In this document: positions 10,294 to 18,185 of the stretch, piece after piece
How positions within the stretch are numbered: the first letter of the stretch is position 1
How the letters are laid out: the number at the start of each line of letters is the position of its first letter
Assembly (NCBI GenBank): GCA_017462915.1
Contig: JAFTQG010000010.1
Span: 1 to 64,000 of the forward strand
DNA length: 64,000 nt
Origin: Prevotella sp.
GTDB lineage: Bacteria; Bacteroidota; Bacteroidia; Bacteroidales; Bacteroidaceae
Direction of reading: 5' to 3'
Translations under genes and position numbers: made by a program
The notes under the pieces: generated by a model
Told to the model about the DNA's origin: nothing
Database searches by the model: none
Seen by the model: only the letters and a program-made list of their open reading frames with translations

Positions 10294-10337
10294 ATAAAAA
10301 AATCATAAATCATGCTCCCTTTATTCGCATTAATTTG

Positions 10338-10345
10338 TAACTTTG
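10338..10345 (+). promoter_or_regulatory. Putative -7 box for the nitroreductase gene
   Basis: TAACTTTG matches the Bacteroidetes TAnnTTTG box and lies 46 bases before the ATG at 10391. If it is used, the in-frame ATG at 10343 lies inside the promoter and cannot be the start. The upstream TTTG element is not evident. Confidence 0.45.
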
Positions 10346-10390
10346 CAGAAAATTCACAATAATTCACAGCAACACACAACAATAAGGATT

Positions 10391-10918
10391 ATGGCAGATT
10401 TCAAGACACTGGTGCAGACGCGCCGCTCACACCGCAAATTCTCCGAGAAGCCTCTCGACGGGGAGGAAGTAAGGCTCATACTGCGCGCAGGCCTCATGGC
10501 TCCCACGAGCAAGTCGACACGCGCATGGCATTTCATCGTCGTAGAGAACAAGACCGACCTCGAGAAACTGGCCGACGCGAAGCATCTCGGAGGGACTTTC
10601 CTGAAGAACGCCCCTCTTGCCGTTGTCGTGACGGCAAATCCTGACGACTCTGACTGCTGGATTGAGGACTGCTCCATCGCCGCGATAAGTATGCAGTATC
10701 AGGCTGAGGAACTGGGCATCGGCTCCTGTTGGTCGCAGATGGACAAGCGCGGACTGAGCGACGGCACGAGTGCCGACGAGGTTATACACGGCATCCTTGA
10801 CATTCCCGAGGAACAGAGGGTGCTGTGCGTGCTCGCATTCGGCTTTGCCACCGACGAACGGAAGCCACAGAACGAGGAGAAGCTGAAATGGGAGAACGTG
10901 CACATCTGCAAGTTCTGA
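10391..10918 (+). CDS. Nitroreductase-family flavoprotein
   Basis: This 175-residue protein has the nitroreductase FMN signature near the N-terminus ('TRRSHRKFSEKPL'), the segment 'RAGLMAPTSKSTRAWHF' and a late 'GSCWSQMD' that fits the FMN-binding core. Such proteins are dimeric FMN-dependent NAD(P)H oxidoreductases in the cytoplasm; the natural substrate is unknown. I chose the ATG at 10391 because the upstream in-frame ATG overlaps a likely promoter box and adds residues that do not fit the family. Confidence 0.88.
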   Translation: MADFKTLVQTRRSHRKFSEKPLDGEEVRLILRAGLMAPTSKSTRAWHFIVVENKTDLEKLADAKHLGGTFLKNAPLAVVVTANPDDSDCWIEDCSIAAISMQYQAEELGIGSCWSQMDKRGLSDGTSADEVIHGILDIPEEQRVLCVLAFGFATDERKPQNEEKLKWENVHICKF

Positions 10919-11101
10919 TGCCAGAAAAGCTGTCGTAACCGCCACTGCGATGTCACGCCACGCCGCCTGATTGACATCCCGAAGAGGAGGAAATTGTAGC
11001 AGGACAGACTGTTAAACATCTACGCAAACTTCGTTGCATACCTGCCTTTCTGCCAGAATGTTACGTAATATTGCAAAGTAACAGTAACGAGTGTGAAAAC
11101 A

Positions 11102-11184
11102 TAGGGTGACCTTTTGCATTACGAAAGGTCACCTTTCATGGTGTAAAAGGTCACGGTTCACCACATGAAGGGTCACCCTTTTCG
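11102..11184. repeat. GGTNACC 22-bp phased array, copy A
   Basis: Four heptamers occur at 11105 (GGTGACC), 11127 (GGTCACC), 11149 (GGTCACG) and 11171 (GGTCACC), each start exactly 22 bases after the last. Each heptamer is flanked by A-rich sequence on the left and mostly T-rich sequence on the right, so the extended unit is near AAAGGTNACCTTT. Units 1 and 2 are perfect reverse complements and can form a hairpin with a stem of about 10 bp. The array lies between the nitroreductase and maf genes. The rest of the 10919-11307 gap shows no gene. Confidence 0.85.
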
Positions 11185-11307
11185 TGCAACTCAGCATGTC
11201 TCTGCAATAACGGAGACACCCACGCTTTGACAGACAGTGTCTGACGCCGACGCCAAACGACACGAAAACAACGGAACATCATACAACGAAACAAAACATA
11301 ACATAAG

Positions 11308-11880
11308 ATGATTATACTTGCAAGCAACTCTCCAAGGCGCAAAGAGCTCCTTGGCGGACTGGATATGGAGTTCAGGACATGGGTCATTCCGAATATCGAC
11401 GAGTCATACCCTGACACCCTCAAGGCTGAGGACGTAGCGGAATACATAGCCCAGAAAAAGGCCATACCCTATTTCAACGACGAGCATATGGAGGCTGTCG
11501 ACGATGACGACATCGTGCTTACGGCAGACACCGTCGTGATACTCGACGGCGAGGTGATGGGCAAGCCCAAGGACGAGGAGGACGCCTGCAGGATGCTACG
11601 CAGACTCAGCGGCAAGACGCACCATGTCATCACAGGCGTATGTCTCAGGACAAAGACAAAGACACGCCATTTCAGCGTGAAGACCGATGTCACTTTCGCC
11701 CATCTCACCGATGAGCAGATACAGTATTATGTCGCGAAATACCGTCCCCTCGACAAGGCGGGTTCGTATGGCGTACAGGAATGGATCGGCTATGTCGGAG
11801 TGACGAGGCTTGAAGGCTCGTATTTCAATGTCATGGGGCTGCCTGTACAGAGAATTTATGAAGAATTGAAGGCTTTTTAG
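11308..11880 (+). CDS. maf: Maf-like nucleoside triphosphate pyrophosphatase
   Basis: The 190-residue protein opens with the Maf motif 'LASNSPRRKELL' and has 'DESYP', 'LTADTVVILDGEVMGKP' and 'KAGSYGVQEW', all diagnostic of the family. Maf proteins hydrolyse dTTP, UTP or modified nucleotides and are thought to clean the nucleotide pool. Length and motifs are normal. It is the last gene before the rnf operon, separated by about 150 bases that contain a promoter box. Confidence 0.93.
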   Translation: MIILASNSPRRKELLGGLDMEFRTWVIPNIDESYPDTLKAEDVAEYIAQKKAIPYFNDEHMEAVDDDDIVLTADTVVILDGEVMGKPKDEEDACRMLRRLSGKTHHVITGVCLRTKTKTRHFSVKTDVTFAHLTDEQIQYYVAKYRPLDKAGSYGVQEWIGYVGVTRLEGSYFNVMGLPVQRIYEELKAF

Positions 11881-11943
11881 CATATTTTCGACTTTTCACC
11901 GTGAAAATGTATTAAAAAGTTTTCATTATTCAAAAAATTAATA

Positions 11944-11951
11944 TAACTTTG
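11944..11951 (+). promoter_or_regulatory. Putative -7 box for the rseC-rnf operon
   Basis: TAACTTTG fits the Bacteroidetes TAnnTTTG box, 83 bases upstream of the rseC-like start. It would give an untranslated leader of about 80 bases. An upstream TTTG is not clear because the region is A/T-rich. Confidence 0.5.
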
Positions 11952-12034
11952 CAAGCAAACTATCACTGCCTTAAATCGTACACGCGGTGTATTGTTGTAC
12001 ACATACGCCCCTATACGACACGAAAGACAACACA

Positions 12035-12487
12035 ATGAATGAGCAGATAAGACACGAAGGCGTAATAATCTCCATAGAGGGCGAGCATATACAGGTGCGC
12101 ATCGCCCAGACTTCTGCATGTCTGCACTGCAAGATTGCGAAGCACTGCAATTCGGCAGAGAGCAAGGAGAAGGTCGTCGATATATGGACAAAGAAGGCAC
12201 ACAAATACCGCGTAGGGCAAGATGTGTGCGTCATCATGGGCGGAAAGATGGGACTGACAGCCGTGCTGATAGCATTTGTAGTGCCTGTGATACTGGCAGT
12301 GTTGACGATTGTCGCCATACTCAGACTGACAGAGGCATCGGGTCCCTTCCCTACTCCAGAGCCTTACAACCAAGGGTACGCCGCCATCGGCGGCATGGCC
12401 GTATTCGGAATATACTACACTGTCCTGTACATGTTCAAAGGACTGATGCAGATGAAATTCCAGTTCACTATTGAAGAAAATAACTAA
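12035..12487 (+). CDS. RseC/RnfH-type SoxR-reducing system protein
   Basis: The 150-residue protein begins with a beta-rich domain containing a Cys motif 'CLHCKIAKHC', then two membrane helices (about residues 70-95 and 107-128). This is the RseC layout, where the N-terminal Cys cluster precedes a short membrane anchor. RseC-like genes are often found beside rnf operons and are linked to electron flow to SoxR or to assembly of the Rnf complex. It begins the operon and is followed by rnfB after 33 bases. The ATG at 12035 is preferred over an upstream ATG at 11987 because it gives the family's usual N-terminus. Confidence 0.85.
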   Translation: MNEQIRHEGVIISIEGEHIQVRIAQTSACLHCKIAKHCNSAESKEKVVDIWTKKAHKYRVGQDVCVIMGGKMGLTAVLIAFVVPVILAVLTIVAILRLTEASGPFPTPEPYNQGYAAIGGMAVFGIYYTVLYMFKGLMQMKFQFTIEENN

Positions 12488-12520
12488 TATACATTTAATA
12501 ATCAACAAACAAACAACATT

Positions 12521-13000
12521 ATGACTGAGATTATCGTTCCAGTACTCGTCTTGGGTATCATAGCGCTTATCGCCTCGGTATTGCTCTATGTCCTCTCCAA
12601 GAAGTTTGCTGTTGAGGAGGATGCCCGATTGCCTTTGATTATCGAGGCTCTCCCTGGCGCCAACTGCGGTGGCTGCGGCTTCCCTGGTTGTGCCGGTCTG
12701 GCAAATGCTCTCATCAAAGGGTCCAATGAAGGCTCTATCGACGGACTGTCATGTCCTGTCGGCGGTGAAGAGACTATGTCAAAGATTGTAGATTTGCTCG
12801 GTGCCGCTTCTGCTAATCCTGCACCTGCCGCACAGCCTGCCCCAAAAGCGGAAGGCGGAGCAAAGAAGTCTTTCAAACCAGCTCCAGTAGAGAAAGCTTT
12901 CGTTCCTACAGCCATCCCTACCGTGAAGCCTTGCAACAAACCGGTGAACATGCCGGCAGGATGCAAGCCAGCTGATATGAAATCACTTAAAACTATTTAA
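12521..13000 (+). CDS. rnfB: Rnf complex subunit B, short form lacking the ferredoxin domain
   Basis: Residues 1-25 form the membrane anchor. The [4Fe-4S] motif follows with Cys49, Cys52, Cys57 and Cys78 ('ANCGGCGFPGC...SCPVGG'). RnfB passes electrons from ferredoxin into the Rnf pump and in characterised complexes carries further ferredoxin-type clusters after this motif. Here they are absent: an Ala/Pro linker (about 95-124) leads straight to a 35-residue tail (125-159) with two Cys, and the gene ends 18 bases before rnfC behind a strong AAGGAGG site. No frameshift is visible. The tail is nearly identical to the end of RnfC. Confidence 0.88.
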   Translation: MTEIIVPVLVLGIIALIASVLLYVLSKKFAVEEDARLPLIIEALPGANCGGCGFPGCAGLANALIKGSNEGSIDGLSCPVGGEETMSKIVDLLGAASANPAPAAQPAPKAEGGAKKSFKPAPVEKAFVPTAIPTVKPCNKPVNMPAGCKPADMKSLKTI

Positions 13001-13018
13001 TTCAAGGAGGTTTAGCAA

Positions 13019-14560
13019 ATGAAAGTACGTACTTTTAGACTTGGTGGCGTCCACCCGGAAGAAAACAAACTGAGCAATGACGCCGTTACGAAACCTGCTC
13101 CACTTCCTAAGCAGGCTGTACTGCTGATGACACAGCACATCGGAGCACCTGCAAAACCTGTTGTCAAAGAAGGCGACAAGGTCAAGGTCGGAACACTGAT
13201 AGCAGAGGCTGGCGGCTTCGTCAGCGCACCTGTATACAGCTCCGTCTCCGGTACTGTAACAAAAGTCGGCGAGGCTGTTGATGCCGTAGGCGCAAACCGC
13301 CCTGCCGTATATATCAAGGTAGAAGGTGACGAGTGGGAGCCGACAATAGACCGTTCCGACAAGCTCGAGACATTGGAGGCTCATCCAGAACTTACACCTG
13401 AAGAGATTGTCAACCGCATCAAGAATGCCGGTGTCGTAGGTATGGGCGGCGCTTGTTTCCCTACCTTCATCAAACTGTGCCCTCCACCGACAGCAAAGGC
13501 AGAGTGCATCATCATCAACGGTGTAGAGTGTGAGCCTTATATCACATCCGACTATCGCCTGATGCTCGAGAAAGCAGACGAACTCATTGAGGGCGTAAAG
13601 ATCCTCATGAAGGGCGCGAAAGTCAATCAGGGATATATCGGCATAGAAGACAATAAGCCTGCTGCCATCGAACTCATAGCAAAGAAGCTCGAGGAGAAGA
13701 ACATCACCAATATCGAGGTTGTCCCTCTCGCTAAGAAATACCCACAGGGTGGCGAGAAGCAGCTCGTTGACGCAGTGATACGCCGTCAGGTTCCTGCACC
13801 TCCTGCAATACCTGTCAATGTCGGCGCCATCGTGCAGAATGCTGCAACAGCATACGCTGTATACGAGGCTGTAATGAAGAACAAGCCTCTCTTCGAGCGC
13901 TATACGACCGTAACAGGAAAGAAGATAAAGACTCCTTCCAACTTCATCGTCCGCATGGGTACATCATTCCAGGAACTGATAGACCTCTGTGGAGGTATGC
14001 CGGAAGGAGACAACAAGGTGCTTGCCGGAGGCCCTATGATGGGACGCGCCGTCAATACACTTGATGTAACTGTAGGCAAGGGACAGAACTGTATCACAGT
14101 CCTCACAGACGATGATGCCAAGCGCAAGGAGATTGATCCATGTATCCGTTGCGCGAAGTGCGTAGGCGCTTGCCCTATGGGTCTTGAGCCTTACCTCCTT
14201 GCAACCTGTTCTTCAAAGAAGATGTGGGATAAGGTTGAGAAAGAGATGATTACGTCATGTATCGAGTGTGGTTCATGCCAGTTCACATGTCCGTCTCATC
14301 GTCCGCTTCTTGACAACATACGTGTCGGCAAGTCTACCGTGATGGGCATCATCCGTTCACGCAATGCAGCTCCAGCACCAGCCCCTGCAAAGGGAGGCAA
14401 TGCTCCGGCTCCTGCCGCAAAGGGAACAGCAAAGGCTATGTCGACAGCAGACAAACCGTTCGTTCCTACTGCCATACCGACAGTAAAGCCTTGCAACAAA
14501 CCTGTCAACCTGCCTGCTGGATGCAAACCGGCTGACATGAAATCACTCAAATCAATTTAA
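13019..14560 (+). CDS. rnfC: Rnf complex subunit C
   Basis: This 513-residue peripheral subunit carries the NADH/FMN site of the complex. Visible features are a barrel-like N-terminal domain, the 'GVVGMGGACFPT' loop (the usual GGAGFPT has a Cys here), the 'INGVECEPY' motif, and two 4Fe-4S clusters in 'CIRCAKCVGACPMG' and 'CIECGSCQFTCPSH' near residues 378-430. An Ala/Pro/Gly linker (about 445-478) is followed by a 35-residue tail (479-513) that matches the RnfB tail at 32 positions. A perfect ribosome site AAGGAGG lies 7-13 bases upstream of the ATG. RnfC receives or delivers electrons at NAD. Confidence 0.95.
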   Translation: MKVRTFRLGGVHPEENKLSNDAVTKPAPLPKQAVLLMTQHIGAPAKPVVKEGDKVKVGTLIAEAGGFVSAPVYSSVSGTVTKVGEAVDAVGANRPAVYIKVEGDEWEPTIDRSDKLETLEAHPELTPEEIVNRIKNAGVVGMGGACFPTFIKLCPPPTAKAECIIINGVECEPYITSDYRLMLEKADELIEGVKILMKGAKVNQGYIGIEDNKPAAIELIAKKLEEKNITNIEVVPLAKKYPQGGEKQLVDAVIRRQVPAPPAIPVNVGAIVQNAATAYAVYEAVMKNKPLFERYTTVTGKKIKTPSNFIVRMGTSFQELIDLCGGMPEGDNKVLAGGPMMGRAVNTLDVTVGKGQNCITVLTDDDAKRKEIDPCIRCAKCVGACPMGLEPYLLATCSSKKMWDKVEKEMITSCIECGSCQFTCPSHRPLLDNIRVGKSTVMGIIRSRNAAPAPAPAKGGNAPAPAAKGTAKAMSTADKPFVPTAIPTVKPCNKPVNLPAGCKPADMKSLKSI

Positions 14561-14585
14561 ATCCCTTATAAAATAAAACAATAAA

Positions 14586-15584
14586 ATGGGAAATCTTATA
14601 GTTTCACTTTCTCCGCATGCACATGGAAATGACAGTGTGAGCAAGAATATGTATGGCGTTATCATCGCGCTCATTCCGGCTCTCCTCGTCAGCTTCTACT
14701 ATTTCGGAATAGGTTCCGCCATAGTGTGTGCCACAAGCGTTATCGCCTGTGTATTCTTTGAATGGGCAATAAGCAAATTCATTCTGAAGCAAGAGCGCAT
14801 GACCGTATGTGACGGCTCTGCCGCTCTCACAGGTCTTCTGCTGGGAATAAACCTCCCAAGCAACCTTCCTGTCTGGATGATAATCGTCGGCGCACTTATC
14901 GCCATAGGTGTTGCAAAGATGACATTCGGCGGTCTGGGACAGAACCCTTTCAACCCTGCACTCGTAGGCCGTTGTTTCCTCCTTGTCAGCTTCCCTACAG
15001 CCATGACATCATGGCCTCTTCAGGGACAGATGACAAGCTACCTTGACGCCGAGACTGGTGCTACACCACTCGCTCTCATGAAAGAGGCTATCAAGGGTGA
15101 CACATCTGCACTGGAGCAGCTTCCTTCCGCTACCGACATGTTCCTCGGCAACGCTACAGCAGGCGCAGGAACAATCGGCGAGATCTGTGCTCTCGCACTT
15201 CTTCTCGGACTGGTATACCTCCTCTGGAAGAAAATCATCACATGGCATATCCCGGTATCCATCCTCGGCACAGTATTCGTACTTGCAGGACTTCTCTGGA
15301 TGTGCGACTGCCAGACATACGCTAATCCATTCCAGGTGCTGTTCGCCGGCGGTCTCATGCTTGGCGCGATATTCATGGCAACAGACTACGTTACATCTCC
15401 GATGTGCGCTAAGGGACAGATTCTCTATGGTATCTCTATCGGCGTACTGACAGTTGTCATCCGTAACTGGGGTGCTTATCCGGAAGGAATGTCCTTCGCT
15501 ATCCTTATCATGAACGCGTTCACACCGCTTATTAATATGTATACCTCTCCAAAGCGTTTCGGCGAGGTTTCAGCAAACAAATAA
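14586..15584 (+). CDS. rnfD: Rnf complex subunit D
   Basis: The 332-residue integral membrane protein has about eight to nine hydrophobic helices. 'DAETGATPLAL' near residue 160 is the covalent FMN attachment motif, with Thr160 as the likely flavin-binding residue. 'GGLGQNPFNPALVGR' is conserved in RnfD/NqrB. RnfD moves electrons across the membrane and forms part of the ion path. It starts 25 bases after rnfC and is followed by rnfG after 14 bases. Confidence 0.95.
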   Translation: MGNLIVSLSPHAHGNDSVSKNMYGVIIALIPALLVSFYYFGIGSAIVCATSVIACVFFEWAISKFILKQERMTVCDGSAALTGLLLGINLPSNLPVWMIIVGALIAIGVAKMTFGGLGQNPFNPALVGRCFLLVSFPTAMTSWPLQGQMTSYLDAETGATPLALMKEAIKGDTSALEQLPSATDMFLGNATAGAGTIGEICALALLLGLVYLLWKKIITWHIPVSILGTVFVLAGLLWMCDCQTYANPFQVLFAGGLMLGAIFMATDYVTSPMCAKGQILYGISIGVLTVVIRNWGAYPEGMSFAILIMNAFTPLINMYTSPKRFGEVSANK

Positions 15585-15598
15585 CAGGAGGCAAAGAT

Positions 15599-16237
15599 AT
15601 GGAAAAACTTAAATCAAATCTTCAGAATATGGTGATTGTCCTCTTTGCAGTGGCAGTCATCTGTGGCGGTCTCCTCGCATTTGTCAATCAGGCAACAAAA
15701 CCTGCCATTGACGCACAGGCGGAGAAAACTCTTGCCGACGGCATCAAGGCTGTCCTCTCAGCTGACGAGGTTGTTGTACAGGACGAGAAGGAAGTCACAC
15801 GTAATATTGACGGCAAAGACCAGACTTTCGTCATCTACACCACAGACAAGGGTACTGCCGTACAGTCTACAGACCCTAACGGCTTCGGCGGAAACCTCAA
15901 GGTACTCGTCGGTTTCGACCAGAACGGCGTGATTCTCGGCTATGCTGTACTCGAACATGCAGAGACTCCTGGTCTTGGAGCAAAGGCTCCTGAATGGTTC
16001 CAGAAAGGTCAGCCAGGATGTATCGTAGGACTTAACCCTGGCGAGAAGAACCTCACTGTATCAAAGGACGGCGGTGACGTTGACGCCATAACAGCATCAA
16101 CCATAACATCACGTTCTTTCCTTCGCGCTGTACAGCAGGCATACAACACTTTCATCGGCAATAACAGCGCAGATGAAAGCACATGTGCCACAAAACAGGT
16201 AAGCAAGTGTGGTAACGAAGAAACATCAGAACAGTAA
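15599..16237 (+). CDS. rnfG: Rnf complex subunit G
   Basis: A single N-terminal membrane helix (about residues 9-30) anchors a periplasmic FMN-binding domain. The flavinylation motif at 162-171 reads 'DAITASTITS', with Thr168 as the expected FMN acceptor. The usual form is SGATxTS, so the Gly and Ala of the motif are replaced by Ala and Ser; the acceptor Thr is kept. RnfG takes electrons from RnfD. 'GLGAKA' and the C-terminal Cys-rich tail are otherwise normal. Confidence 0.92.
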   Translation: MEKLKSNLQNMVIVLFAVAVICGGLLAFVNQATKPAIDAQAEKTLADGIKAVLSADEVVVQDEKEVTRNIDGKDQTFVIYTTDKGTAVQSTDPNGFGGNLKVLVGFDQNGVILGYAVLEHAETPGLGAKAPEWFQKGQPGCIVGLNPGEKNLTVSKDGGDVDAITASTITSRSFLRAVQQAYNTFIGNNSADESTCATKQVSKCGNEETSEQ

Positions 16238-16255
16238 ACAAAGGAGGAACATATT

Positions 16256-16840
16256 ATGTCAAAAATCGGAATTATCATCAACGGCATCGTAAAGGAGAAT
16301 CCTACCTTTGTACTGATGCTCGGTATGTGTCCTACCCTGGCCACTACCACAAGTGCCATGAACGGTATGATGATGGGGCTTGCTACAATGGTTGTGTTGA
16401 TTTGCTCCAACATTGTAATCTCGCTCATCAAGAAAATCACTCCTGATATGGTGCATATCCCTGTGTATATTGTAGTAATCGCGACACTGGTGACAATCGT
16501 GCAGTTCTGCCTCGCAGCTTACGCACCGGATGTAAACAAGTCTCTGGGACTGTTCATCCCTCTTATCGTGGTAAACTGTATCATTCTTGGCCGTGCAGAG
16601 TCTTTCGCATGTAAGAACAATGCTCTTGACTCAGCACTTGACGGCATCGGTATCGGACTTGGATTCACTATAGGTCTTACAATTCTCGGTATCTGCCGTG
16701 AGCTTCTCGGCAACGGCTCTGTGTTCGGATGCAATCTGATTCCTTCAGACTACTCTATGCTGATATTCATCCTGCCTCCAGGAGCATTCCTCACACTGGG
16801 CTATATCATCGCTATCATTAACAAATTCAAAAAGGCTTAA
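16256..16840 (+). CDS. rnfE: Rnf complex subunit E
   Basis: This 194-residue protein has about six hydrophobic helices. 'GMCPTLATTTSAMNG' near residue 22 holds one of the Cys residues of the intramembrane [2Fe-2S] cluster shared with RnfA, and 'NCIILGRAE' holds another. RnfE and RnfA form an antiparallel homologous pair. The gene lies 18 bases after rnfG and 3 bases before rnfA. Confidence 0.95.
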   Translation: MSKIGIIINGIVKENPTFVLMLGMCPTLATTTSAMNGMMMGLATMVVLICSNIVISLIKKITPDMVHIPVYIVVIATLVTIVQFCLAAYAPDVNKSLGLFIPLIVVNCIILGRAESFACKNNALDSALDGIGIGLGFTIGLTILGICRELLGNGSVFGCNLIPSDYSMLIFILPPGAFLTLGYIIAIINKFKKA

Positions 16841-16843
16841 ACT

Positions 16844-17446
16844 ATGGAATATTTATTGGTATTTATTGCAGCGATATTCGTCAATAATATCGTCCTGTCA
16901 CAATTTCTTGGCATATGCCCGTTCCTTGGTGTCAGCCAGAAAGTCAGCACAGCCTTGGGCATGTCAGGTGCCGTTGCTGCCGTCATGTTCGTCGCAACGC
17001 TGGTGACTTGGTGTCTTCAGATGTTTGTGCTTAATCCATTCGGATTGGGCTATCTTCAGACACTCTCATTCATCCTTGTCATCGCAGCTCTGGTGCAGAT
17101 GGTCGACATCGTTCTCAAGAAGGTGTCTCCTCCACTCTATCAGGCTCTCGGCGTTTTCCTCCCTCGGATTACAACACACTGCGCTGTGCTCGGCGTTGCC
17201 ATCTCTGTAATACAGAAGGATTTCTCACTCCTGATGTCTATCGACTACGCCATAGCGTCAGCTCTCGGCTTCGGTCTTGCCCTGATACTTTTCGCAGGTC
17301 TTCGCGAACAGCAGGAGTTTGCAAATATCCCTAAGGGAGTGAAAGGCGTTTCAATAACCCTCATCACTGCATCTCTGCTCGCCCTCTCATTCATGGGCTT
17401 CTCTGGTGTAGACGGTGGTCTGAAGATTCTCTTCGGACTTAACTAA
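16844..17446 (+). CDS. rnfA: Rnf complex subunit A
   Basis: At 200 residues with about six membrane helices, this has the typical start 'MEYLLVFIAAIFVNNIVLSQ' and the Cys motif 'GICPFLGVS'; 'THCAVLGVA' gives the second Cys. RnfA pairs with RnfE around the intramembrane [2Fe-2S] cluster. It is the last gene of the operon and is followed by two hairpins. Confidence 0.95.
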   Translation: MEYLLVFIAAIFVNNIVLSQFLGICPFLGVSQKVSTALGMSGAVAAVMFVATLVTWCLQMFVLNPFGLGYLQTLSFILVIAALVQMVDIVLKKVSPPLYQALGVFLPRITTHCAVLGVAISVIQKDFSLLMSIDYAIASALGFGLALILFAGLREQQEFANIPKGVKGVSITLITASLLALSFMGFSGVDGGLKILFGLN

Positions 17447-17455
17447 AAGATATAG

Positions 17456-17494
17456 AAATAGACTTGAAGGGAGCACTCCCCGAGAGTCTATTTT
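17456..17494 (+). terminator. Terminator-like hairpin after rnfA
   Basis: AAATAGACT pairs with AGTCTATTT around an inner GGGAG/CTCCC stem, and the right arm runs into a T-rich stretch. It lies 10 bases after the rnfA stop and fits an intrinsic terminator for the rnf operon. Confidence 0.75.
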
Positions 17495-17510
17495 GTGTTT
17501 GTGTTGTTGA

Positions 17511-17545
17511 CAGGTTTCGTCGTGAGACGGAACCTGTTCTTCTTT
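17511..17545 (+). terminator. Second hairpin after rnfA
   Basis: CAGGTT.CGTC pairs with GACG.AACCTG (17511-17536) and is followed by TTCTTCTTTATTT. It may act as a back-up terminator. A third palindrome, CTTACCGGTAAG with flanking CAAGA/TCTTG arms (17581-17604), lies just beyond and may serve transcripts from the minus strand. Confidence 0.55.
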
Positions 17546-17668
17546 ATTTATCTGCCGAGGCAGAAACAGTATTGCAAAGACAAGAACCTTACCGGTAAGT
17601 CTTGCAAAAAAATGCGGAAGAGACATAAGTTGCCTGTTCCGCATCATAAAACTAAAAATGTATTGCCA

Positions 17669-18073
17669 TTACTCCACACATACTGCCATAATAGACATAT
17701 TCCCCTCGGCACTTCTCCTCTGCATTCCCCACTTTATATCCATATCGTCATTGCCAATAGAGGCAAAGAAATCATTGACTATATCCATATCATCCATCAT
17801 CAATGGAACCTCCATACACATACATATACTTATGAGCAGGCTTTTACACTTACGGACTGCATCTTTCTGCATCAGCTCGCCGAAGAATTCCTTCAAGAAT
17901 GTTGCATTGTCCGTTCCGTTTTCATTACATGCTTCATAAAGCATCCCCTCCTTACCCATGAGCATATTCTCCACATCATGTCTGTCAAGATTCAATAGAA
18001 TATCTTCACCTTGGATAAGTTCAACAATCTCGTCAATATGTGATTCATTCACACGTCTTTCTTTCATTATCAT
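17669..18073 (-). CDS. Small protein resembling the FtsZ C-terminal domain
   Basis: The 134-residue protein has no signal peptide. Its C-terminal half ('LLISICMCMEVPLMM...DFFASIGNDDMDIKWGMQRR...MSIMAVCVE') follows the strand-helix-strand pattern of the FtsZ C-terminal domain: a hydrophobic strand, an acidic helix containing a phenylalanine pair, then an 'I-x-W-G' strand and a final beta strand. The N-terminal GTPase domain of FtsZ is absent. I infer a stand-alone FtsZ-like or TubZ-C-like domain; no function is known to me. It lies downstream of ndk, separated by ndk's terminator, so it probably has its own promoter. Confidence 0.55.
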   Translation of the reverse strand: MIMKERRVNESHIDEIVELIQGEDILLNLDRHDVENMLMGKEGMLYEACNENGTDNATFLKEFFGELMQKDAVRKCKSLLISICMCMEVPLMMDDMDIVNDFFASIGNDDMDIKWGMQRRSAEGNMSIMAVCVE

Positions 18074-18110
18074 AAATGGCTAATTTTAAAAGAGACCTAA
18101 TAAGCGATAT

Positions 18111-18169
18111 GGATAAACAAAAGGCGATCACTTCACTCTGTACGAGAAGCGACCGCCTTCTGTTTATCC
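18111..18169 (-). terminator. Terminator after ndk
   Basis: A long hairpin: outer arms GGATAAACA/TGTTTATCC enclose AAGGCGATCACTTC/GAAGCGACCGCCTT. On the minus strand the T-rich right side follows the stem. It sits 17 bases beyond the ndk stop. Confidence 0.8.
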
Positions 18170-18185
18170 GATTCGAGACTCTGCT

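Noticed and set aside
11102..11184. GGTNACC arrays as a CRISPR
   Set aside because: The repeated unit is only 7-13 bases and spacers are 15 bases; there are only four units per array and no cas genes.
12521..13000. Frameshift in rnfB causing the short form
   Set aside because: The next gene starts 18 bases after the stop and has its own ribosome site, so there is no room for a lost ferredoxin domain downstream.
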